Assembly: GCA_052387855.1 (NCBI GenBank) | Contig: JBQTIT010000035.1 | Coordinates: forward strand, 1 to 27,104 | Length of the DNA: 27,104 nucleotides | Direction of reading: 5' to 3' | Source: CAIYZT01 sp052387855 | GTDB taxonomy: Bacteria; Pseudomonadota; Alphaproteobacteria; Rhodobacterales; Rhodobacteraceae | Part shown: positions 21,503 to 27,104 of the stretch, in pieces | Layout of the letters: each line of letters opens with the position of its first letter | Numbering within the stretch: position 1 is the stretch's first letter | The notes under the pieces: generated by a model | What the model saw: the letters and a program-made list of their open reading frames with translations, nothing else | Told to the model about the DNA's origin: nothing | Databases searched by the model: none | Translations under genes and position numbers: made by a program

Positions 21503-23974
21503 ATGATGATGGACTTGGCAATCGCCACGCCTTTGGCGTCGGCATTGGCGGAAAAGGGCTATGAGACCCTGACGGCCGTACAGCAGGCCGTGCTGGCCGA
21601 GGGGCTGGCGGGGCGCGACCTGCTCGTTTCGGCGCAGACCGGATCGGGCAAGACCGTGGCCTTTGGCCTGGCGATCGCCCCCGAGATCCTGAACGGGGCC
21701 GAGCGGCTCTTGTTCGCGGACCGGCCCATCGCGCTGGTCGTGGCGCCGACCCGCGAGCTTGCCTTGCAGGTCAAGCGCGAGCTTGACTGGCTGTACGGCA
21801 CGGCCGGAGCGCAGATCGCATCCTGCGTCGGCGGCATGGACTATCGCAGCGAGCGGCGTGCGCTGGAGCGGGGCGCGCATATCGTGGTCGGCACACCCGG
21901 CCGCCTGCGCGACCATATCGAGCGCGGCTCGCTGGACCTGACGGGCATCAAGGCCACCATCCTGGACGAGGCCGACGAGATGCTGGACCTCGGCTTTGCC
22001 GAGGATCTGGAATTCATCCTGGGTGCCGCCCCGCACGAGCGGCGCACGCTGATGTTCTCGGCCACGGTGCCGAAAGAGATCGAGACGCTGGCCGCCACCT
22101 TTCAGCGCGACGCGCTGCGCATCATCGCCCAGGGCGAGGCGCGCCAGCATGTGGATATCGAATACCGGGCGCTGTCGGTTGCTTCGCGCGACAAGGAACA
22201 TGCGATCTTCAACCTCTTGCGCTTCTACGAGGCGCGGGCGGCCATCGTCTTTTGCAAGACGCGGGCCAATGTCAGCCATCTTTATGCACGCATGGCGAAC
22301 CGGGGTTTTCAGGTCGTCGCCTTGTCGGGGGAACTGAGCCAGGCCGAGCGGACCCATGCCTTGCAGGCGCTGCGCGACGGGCGGGCGCGGGTCTGCATCG
22401 CGACCGACGTGGCCGCGCGCGGTATCGATTTGCCGGGGCTGGAGCTGGTCGTGCATTTCGACCTGCCGTCAAACTCGGAGACCTTGCTGCACCGGTCGGG
22501 CCGCACGGGGCGGGCCGGGCGCAAGGGCGTCTCGGCGCTGATCGTGCCGCCGGCCGAGGCGCGCAAGGCGCAGCGGATCCTGGCCGGGGCCAAGGTGACC
22601 GCCGAATGGGGCAAGGCCCCCGGTGCGGACGAGGTTCAGGCGCGCGAGGATGCGCGGGTGCTGGAGCATGCGTTTCTGGCCGAGGCGCCGGGGGACGAGG
22701 CCGAGATGGCCGGCGCCCTCTTGCACCGCTACGGCCCCGAGCAGGTGGCCGCCGCCTTTGTCCGGCTCTGGCGCGAGGGCCGCTCGGCCCCCGAGGTGCT
22801 GTCGGACGCGCTGCCGCCGCCCTCCGCCGCCAGCGCCACCCCGCGCGAGAGGGGCGAGTTCGGCCCTTCGGTCTGGTTCCGGCTCAACGTCGGCCATACG
22901 GGCCGGGCCGAGGCGCGCTGGCTTTTGCCCAAGATCTGCGAGGCAGGCGGCATCACCAAGGCCGCGATCGGCGCGATCCGGGTGAAGCAGGACGAGACCT
23001 TCGTGCAAATCCTGGCGCAGGAGGCCGCGCGCTTTGGCCAGGCCGCGGCGCTGGACACCGATCTGCACATGGAGCGGCTGGCCGAGGCGCCCGACACCGA
23101 GCGCCCCGACGCCCGAAGCGACGCCCGCCCCGCCCCGCGCAGGGCTGCCCCCCGCGAGGAGCGGGCCGAGCGCCCGGTGCGGGCCGACAAGCCGGCCTAT
23201 GTCGCCAAGCCCGCCCGCGTGGTCGAGGACGACGACGCCCAGCCCGCCCGCACCGCGGCCCGGGTCGAAGAGCCGGCAAGGTCCTTTGCCCCGCGCGAGC
23301 CTTCGGCGCCCAAGCCCTATGCCCCGCGCGAGGATGCCCCGCGCAAACCCTACACCAAGCGGGAGGATGCCGAACGCAAACCCTATGCCCCGCGCGAAGA
23401 TGCCCCGCGCAAACCCTACGCCAAGCGTGAGGATGCTGAACGCAAACCCTATGCCCCGCGCGAGGATGCCCCGCGCAAACCCTACGCCAAGCGGGAGGAT
23501 GCCGAACGCAAGCCCTATGCCCCGCGCGCGGCTGGTGACAGCCCCACTGCCAAGCGCGAGGACGCTCCGCGCAAGCCCTATGCCCCGCGTGCCGAAAACG
23601 TCGAGGCCAGAAAGCCGCGCTGGAGCCCGGAATCAAAGTCCGCGCCCCGCTCGGCCGGGTTCAAGTCGCACGGCGGGTCGCCCGACAAGCCGGCGCGCGC
23701 CACCGGCTTCAAGAGCCATGCCGCCGAGGGAACCGGCTTCAAGCCGCGCGCCGAGGGCGAGCGGGAGGCCAAGCGCACCTATGCGCCCAAGGGCGATGAC
23801 GCGCGGCCCTATGCCAAGCGCGAGGCGCCGGTGGGCAAGGCCGGCGGTTTCAAGAGCCACGGCGCCGAGGGCAAGAAGCCCTATGGCGCCAAGCCAACCC
23901 GGCCGGCCGCGCCCAAGGCAAATGCGGCCGACACCTCCAAGCGCTTTGTGCCGCCGAAGCGGCCCAAATCCTGA
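21503..23974 (+). CDS. DEAD-box RNA helicase with long repetitive basic tail
   Basis: An 823-residue helicase of the DeaD/CsdA type that unwinds RNA in ribosome assembly or cold adaptation. Motifs: SAQTGSGKT (about 43-51), APTRELALQ, GTPGRL, DEAD in ATILDEADEML, SATVP, then HRSGRTGRAGRKG. A DbpA-like RNA-binding domain follows (about 453-510, VWFRLNVGHTG and ITKAAIGAIRV). From about 535 the tail is low-complexity and basic, with 11-residue repeats KPYAPREDAPR / KPYAKREDAER and later GFKSH boxes, probably an RNA-binding disordered region. Three ATG codons in a row start the frame at 21503 with weak GGGA upstream. It ends 24 bp from the convergent gene. Confidence 0.95.
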   Translation: MMMDLAIATPLASALAEKGYETLTAVQQAVLAEGLAGRDLLVSAQTGSGKTVAFGLAIAPEILNGAERLLFADRPIALVVAPTRELALQVKRELDWLYGTAGAQIASCVGGMDYRSERRALERGAHIVVGTPGRLRDHIERGSLDLTGIKATILDEADEMLDLGFAEDLEFILGAAPHERRTLMFSATVPKEIETLAATFQRDALRIIAQGEARQHVDIEYRALSVASRDKEHAIFNLLRFYEARAAIVFCKTRANVSHLYARMANRGFQVVALSGELSQAERTHALQALRDGRARVCIATDVAARGIDLPGLELVVHFDLPSNSETLLHRSGRTGRAGRKGVSALIVPPAEARKAQRILAGAKVTAEWGKAPGADEVQAREDARVLEHAFLAEAPGDEAEMAGALLHRYGPEQVAAAFVRLWREGRSAPEVLSDALPPPSAASATPRERGEFGPSVWFRLNVGHTGRAEARWLLPKICEAGGITKAAIGAIRVKQDETFVQILAQEAARFGQAAALDTDLHMERLAEAPDTERPDARSDARPAPRRAAPREERAERPVRADKPAYVAKPARVVEDDDAQPARTAARVEEPARSFAPREPSAPKPYAPREDAPRKPYTKREDAERKPYAPREDAPRKPYAKREDAERKPYAPREDAPRKPYAKREDAERKPYAPRAAGDSPTAKREDAPRKPYAPRAENVEARKPRWSPESKSAPRSAGFKSHGGSPDKPARATGFKSHAAEGTGFKPRAEGEREAKRTYAPKGDDARPYAKREAPVGKAGGFKSHGAEGKKPYGAKPTRPAAPKANAADTSKRFVPPKRPKS
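23312..23509 (+). repeat. Tandem 33-bp (66-bp higher order) coding repeats
   Basis: Six 33-bp units alternate as KPYAPREDAPR and KPY(A/T)KREDAER, making three 66-bp higher-order units that are nearly identical in DNA. A degenerate copy continues to about 23590. The near-identity at DNA level implies recent expansion or frequent slippage. Confidence 0.85.
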
Positions 23975-24003
23975 GGCGGGGCGGGGGCGCGCCTGCCCTC
24001 AGG
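23970..24003. terminator. Possible bidirectional hairpin between convergent genes
   Basis: CCTGAGG (23970-23976) pairs with CCCTCAGG-type sequence ending at 24003, and a second stem lies inside. The two TGA stop codons of the flanking convergent genes lie in opposite arms. No T run follows, so the terminator role is uncertain. Confidence 0.4.
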
Positions 24004-24781
24004 CCATGAGCCTGCGCAGGGCCAGGTGCAACCCGGCCGGCGCCGCCCACAGACCGGGGCCCAGAGGATCGGCGCGGGTGTTGAACCGCAGCGGCGCGCC
24101 GTTTGGCGCGGTCGCCAGCGCCCCGGCCTGCCGGGCAATCAGGCTGCCGGCGGCGATGTCCCATTCCCAGCAGGGGCGAAAGCTGAGCACGCCGTCAAAG
24201 CTGCCATCCGCGACCAGGCAAAGCCGATAGGCCAGCGAGGGGCGAAAGTGCCGATCCAGCGCCGGCGGGGGCCCAAGCCAATGCTCGGGCGCCAGGCTGG
24301 GCCGGCCGGTCAGAATGCGGGCCTGCTCGATGCCTGTCGTGGTGCTGGGGCGGATCGCCGCGCCGTTCAGCGTGGCGGGCAGGCCCGCAACCGCCGCATA
24401 AAGCTTGTCCAGCACGGGCAGATACACCACCGCAGCCGCCACTTCGCCGGCGCGGACCACGGCCAGCGCATGGGCAAAGGGCCGCTCTCCGGCGCTGAAG
24501 GCGCGGGTGCCGTCGATCGGATCGACGACAAAGGTCGCCTCGCAGTCCAGCCGTGCCGGATGGTCGGGGCTCTCTTCGGACAGCCAGCCATAGCCCGGCC
24601 GGGCCGCGCGCAAGGTCTTTTCAAGGTGGCTGTTCACCGCCAGGTCAGCCTCGGTCACCAGGCCGGTGCCGTCGTCCTTTTCCCAGGACTTGGGCGATTG
24701 CCGCCAGTATCCAAGCGCGATCTTGCCGGCGTCCCTGGCCGCGCGGGACAGAAGCTGCAGATCGCTCTCACTTGCCGGCAA
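23999..24781 (-). CDS. cysQ: CysQ-like 3'(2'),5'-bisphosphate nucleotidase (inositol monophosphatase family)
   Basis: A 260-residue magnesium-dependent phosphatase. Family motifs are visible: VTEADLAVN (about 42-50), WLSEESPD (metal-binding glutamates, about 66-73), VVDPIDGTRAF (about 85-95) and the C-terminal CWEWDIAAGSLI. In this group the enzyme usually hydrolyses 3'-phosphoadenosine 5'-phosphate from sulfur assimilation; an inositol-phosphatase role cannot be excluded by sequence. It starts with TTG at 24781, supported by AAGGA 8 nt upstream, and overlaps the end of pmbA by 14 nt, so the two are cotranscribed and translationally coupled. Confidence 0.88.
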   Translation of the reverse strand: MPASESDLQLLSRAARDAGKIALGYWRQSPKSWEKDDGTGLVTEADLAVNSHLEKTLRAARPGYGWLSEESPDHPARLDCEATFVVDPIDGTRAFSAGERPFAHALAVVRAGEVAAAVVYLPVLDKLYAAVAGLPATLNGAAIRPSTTTGIEQARILTGRPSLAPEHWLGPPPALDRHFRPSLAYRLCLVADGSFDGVLSFRPCWEWDIAAGSLIARQAGALATAPNGAPLRFNTRADPLGPGLWAAPAGLHLALRRLMA

Positions 24782-26111
24782 GCGTCATTCCTTCGATCAG
24801 GATCGAGGGCACGCGGGTCGACAGATGCGCGCGGGCATCATTCGCCGGAACGATCCGCAGCAGCATGTCGCGCAGGTTTCCCGCGATGGTGCATTCGTGG
24901 ACCGGATGCCGTATCTCGCCATTTTCCACCCAGAATCCGCTGGCGCCGCGCGAATAATCGCCCGTGGTCGGGTTGATGGTCGATCCGATCATCGAGGTCA
25001 CCAAAAGCCCGGTGCCCATGCCCGAAATCAGCGCCTCGCGCGTGTCGCCGCCCGGGGTCAGGTCGATGTTGGTCGTCGCAGGGCTGGGCGGCGCGCCGGT
25101 GCCGCGCACGGCGCTGGCGGTTGACTCCATCCCCAGCCGGCGCCCGGTGGCCAAGTCCAGCGTCCAACCGGTCAGGATGCCGTCATCGACGATCCGCCGC
25201 CGCCGTGTCGCCAGCCCCTCGGCGTCAAAGGGGCGCGACAGGGCGGTCCGGGGGCGCAGCGGGTCCTCGATCACGCTCAGACCCCGTGGCAAGACCTGCA
25301 TCCCCAAAAGATCACGCGCCCAGCTTGCCCCGCGTGCGATGGCATCGCCGTTGACGGCCTGCAAGAGATGGCCGATCAGGCTGGCCGCGATGCGCTCGTC
25401 AAAGAGCACCGGAAAGATTCCGGTCGGCGGCTTGACCGCACCGGCCCGCGCCAGGGTCCGGCTGGCCGCAAGGGTGCCCAGCTCTTCGGGGGCGGGCATG
25501 TCGGCGGAATGGATCCGCGATTCGCCGGCCCAATCCCGCTCCATCCCGGTGCCCGAGCCGGTAAAGGCGATGATCTGGGATGAGCGTGACGTGCGCGCAT
25601 AGCCGCCGGCAAAGCCGTTCGAGGCGGCAAGAAAGATGTCATTGCGGGCCCAGCCTGCGCCGCTTTCGCATTGCACGATGCCGTGATGGGCCAATGCGGC
25701 CGCCTCGGCCCGCTCGGCGTCGCGCTGCAACGCGCCGGCCTGCGGCTCTGGCTCGGTGTCGGCCAGGTCCAGCGCACCGGCATCGCGCAGACCGCTCAAC
25801 TGGCCCGGCTCGGCCAGGCCGGCAAAGCGGTCGTCGGGCGCCTCGCGCGCCATGGCGACCGCGCGCTCGGCCAGCTCCTGCCGGGTACGCGCGGAAATGT
25901 CAGAGGCCGAAACGCAGGCCTGCCGCCCCCCGATCAGCACGCGCAGGCCGATCTCGGTCTGCTCCGACCTGTCGGCCTGTTCAAGCTGCCCCGCCCGGGT
26001 CGAAATCGACAGGGAACTGGACCGAACAGCCAGCGCGTCCGCCGCATTGGCCCCGGCCTTTCGTGCCTCGTCCAAAAGCGCCTGGGTCAGATCCGAAAGT
26101 GCAAGGGGCAT
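24768..26111 (-). CDS. pmbA: PmbA/TldE metalloprotease-complex subunit
   Basis: A 447-residue protein of the TldD/PmbA family. With TldD it forms a heterodimeric protease that degrades unfolded peptides and matures some modified peptides. Only TldD carries the zinc HExxxH site; as expected, none is visible here. Family text: SISTRAGQLEQADRSEQTEIGLRV-type N-terminal strand-helix (parts SISTRAGQLEQADRSE and IGLRVLIGGRQA), SASDISARTRQELAERAVAMA, and C-terminal GDYSRGASGFWVENGEIRHPVHE-type region (parts GDYSRGASGFWVENG and HECTIAGNLRDML). The frame is open further upstream, but ATG 26111 with AGGA 7 nt before it gives the normal length. TldD is not in the window. Confidence 0.93.
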   Translation of the reverse strand: MPLALSDLTQALLDEARKAGANAADALAVRSSSLSISTRAGQLEQADRSEQTEIGLRVLIGGRQACVSASDISARTRQELAERAVAMAREAPDDRFAGLAEPGQLSGLRDAGALDLADTEPEPQAGALQRDAERAEAAALAHHGIVQCESGAGWARNDIFLAASNGFAGGYARTSRSSQIIAFTGSGTGMERDWAGESRIHSADMPAPEELGTLAASRTLARAGAVKPPTGIFPVLFDERIAASLIGHLLQAVNGDAIARGASWARDLLGMQVLPRGLSVIEDPLRPRTALSRPFDAEGLATRRRRIVDDGILTGWTLDLATGRRLGMESTASAVRGTGAPPSPATTNIDLTPGGDTREALISGMGTGLLVTSMIGSTINPTTGDYSRGASGFWVENGEIRHPVHECTIAGNLRDMLLRIVPANDARAHLSTRVPSILIEGMTLAGK

Positions 26112-26253
26112 GGCATGTCCTGTCTGCGGCTCAGCCGGATATGGCGCGGGACGGGCCCGCTTGCAAGCCTGAAGGCGGCAGCGGCGGTTCCACCTTGCAC
26201 TCCGCCGCGCGGGGGCGCAGCATCGCCAGAACGGCAACGGGGGCCAGGCGGCG

Positions 26254-27104
26254 ATGAAGGACAAGGTCGTGGTAATCACCGGGGCGAGCCGCGGCATCGG
26301 CGCTGCGGCGGCCGAGGTCTTTGCAGCGGCGGGCGCGCGGGTTGCGCTGCTGGCCCGGGGCGACTGCGCGGCCCTGGTCCGGCGTATCGGGGCGGACCGC
26401 GCGCTGGCGCTGTCCTGCGATGTCGCGAGCTGGGACCAGGTTTCAGCGGCGCATGCGGCGGTCTGCCGGCACTGGGGCCGTGTAGATGTCTGGATCGGCA
26501 ATGCCGGCGTGATCGAGCCGATGGCCCGCCTGCAAGACGCCGACCCCGCCCAATGGGGCGCCGCGATCGACGTCAACCTCAAGGGGGTGTTTCACGGCAT
26601 CCGGGCCTGTCTGCCGGGCATGAAGGCGCAGGGCGGCGGCACCGTGATCACCGTCTCGTCCGGCGCGGCCACCGCCCCCTATCTGGGCTGGAGCGCCTAT
26701 TGCTCCGGCAAGGCCGGCGCCCTGATGCTGACCCGCGCGCTGCACCTCGAAGAGGCCTCCAGCGGCATCCGCGCCCTTGGCCTGTCACCCGGCACCGTGG
26801 CCACCGAAATGCAGCGCGCCATTCGGGCCAGCGGCATCGGCCCGGTCGCGGCGCTTGACCCCGGCGTGCACATCCCCGCCGAATGGCCCGCCCGCGCGCT
26901 TTTGTGGATGTGCGGGCCTGAGGCCGACGCCTGGCGCGGCGGCGATGTCAGCCTGCGCGAACCCGCAGTGCGCCAGGCCATCGTAAGCGGCGGCCATGCC
27001 CCATTGATTTCGCGCCTGCGCGTTGCCGTGATGGTTCGGAGCGGAGGGCGGCTGGTAGCTCGTCAGGGACTACGAGACGAGGTCCTTATGCATCATTGTC
27101 CTGC
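26254..27104 (+). CDS. Short-chain dehydrogenase/reductase, open at window end (3' end possibly disrupted)
   Basis: A classical SDR: the NAD(P) site TGASRGIG (about 9-16), a WIGNAGV segment (NNAG in most members), the catalytic S in VSSGAA and YCSGK (Y-x-x-x-K), then LSPGTVATEM. Substrate unknown. Family members end soon after the DVSLREPAVRQAIV segment (about 26985), but no stop appears and the frame runs on to the window end through unrelated sequence. The C-terminus has therefore probably been replaced by inserted DNA near 27000, which would remove only the last residues. Divergent from pmbA across 142 bp; AGGCGG precedes the ATG. Confidence 0.85.
   Translation, partial: MKDKVVVITGASRGIGAAAAEVFAAAGARVALLARGDCAALVRRIGADRALALSCDVASWDQVSAAHAAVCRHWGRVDVWIGNAGVIEPMARLQDADPAQWGAAIDVNLKGVFHGIRACLPGMKAQGGGTVITVSSGAATAPYLGWSAYCSGKAGALMLTRALHLEEASSGIRALGLSPGTVATEMQRAIRASGIGPVAALDPGVHIPAEWPARALLWMCGPEADAWRGGDVSLREPAVRQAIVSGGHAPLISRLRVAVMVRSGGRLVARQGLRDEVLMHHCP
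27000..27104 (+). mobile_element. Possible left end of another mobile element
   Basis: After about 27000 the SDR homology stops. A small inverted repeat, CTCGT and ACGAG, flanks 8 nt near 27060-27077, and GACGAGG then ATG at 27088 could start a new gene whose first codons read MHHCP. The arrangement, a structured non-coding leader before a transposase start, would suit an IS110-type end, but too little is visible to identify it. Confidence 0.25.

Overview
The window looks like high-GC alphaproteobacterial chromosome, most likely Rhodobacterales (Paracoccus/Rhodobacter relatives). This rests on codon use, the initiator tRNA form, the cluster dapD / DEAD-box helicase / cysQ / pmbA, and an extragenic repeat ending in a GGGATATTT-type motif after dapD. 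The species call is inference.

Layout. (1) 1-1269: a complete IS3-family insertion sequence with its left end exactly at base 1. (2) 1270-2820: a decayed strip holding the C-terminal remnant of a Fic-like protein, a degenerate copy of a tRNA-fMet 3' flank, three 51-bp repeats, and the C-terminal piece of an Lhr-like helicase. (3) 2821-20005: a 17.2-kb integrated element bounded by perfect 48-bp direct repeats, the right one forming the 3' part of an intact initiator tRNA gene. (4) 20038-27104: chromosomal genes dapD, a DEAD-box RNA helicase with a repeat-rich tail, a CysQ/inositol-monophosphatase-like enzyme, pmbA (tldE) and an SDR oxidoreductase. The SDR reading frame runs off the window and may be cut by a second mobile element.

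The integrated element has a leftward integrase / GIY-YIG-like pair. Rightward follow two small regulators, a Toprim/P4-type primase-helicase, a striking 224-bp symmetric repeat region, terminase small and large subunits, portal, a fused prohead protease-major capsid protein, a gpW-like head-joining protein, a DUF2190-like capsid protein and small unknowns. No tail, lysis or late-regulator genes are seen, although both attachment sites are intact. This is the gene set expected of a capsid-forming phage satellite (cf-PICI-like) that would borrow tails from a helper phage; a deleted prophage is the alternative.

Between terminase and portal sits a cargo operon: a Phd/YefM-type protein with a perfect palindromic operator but no toxin, a type III-like DNA methyltransferase (mod), and a type III-like restriction helicase-nuclease (res). 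The mod gene is split by one in-frame TAA immediately followed by an in-frame GTG, so the catalytic DPPY motif and the SAM-binding motif lie on separate polypeptides while res looks intact. The most notable candidates here are the pairing of a tail-less satellite with a Phd-controlled, split-Mod restriction system, and the symmetric repeat region beside the packaging genes.
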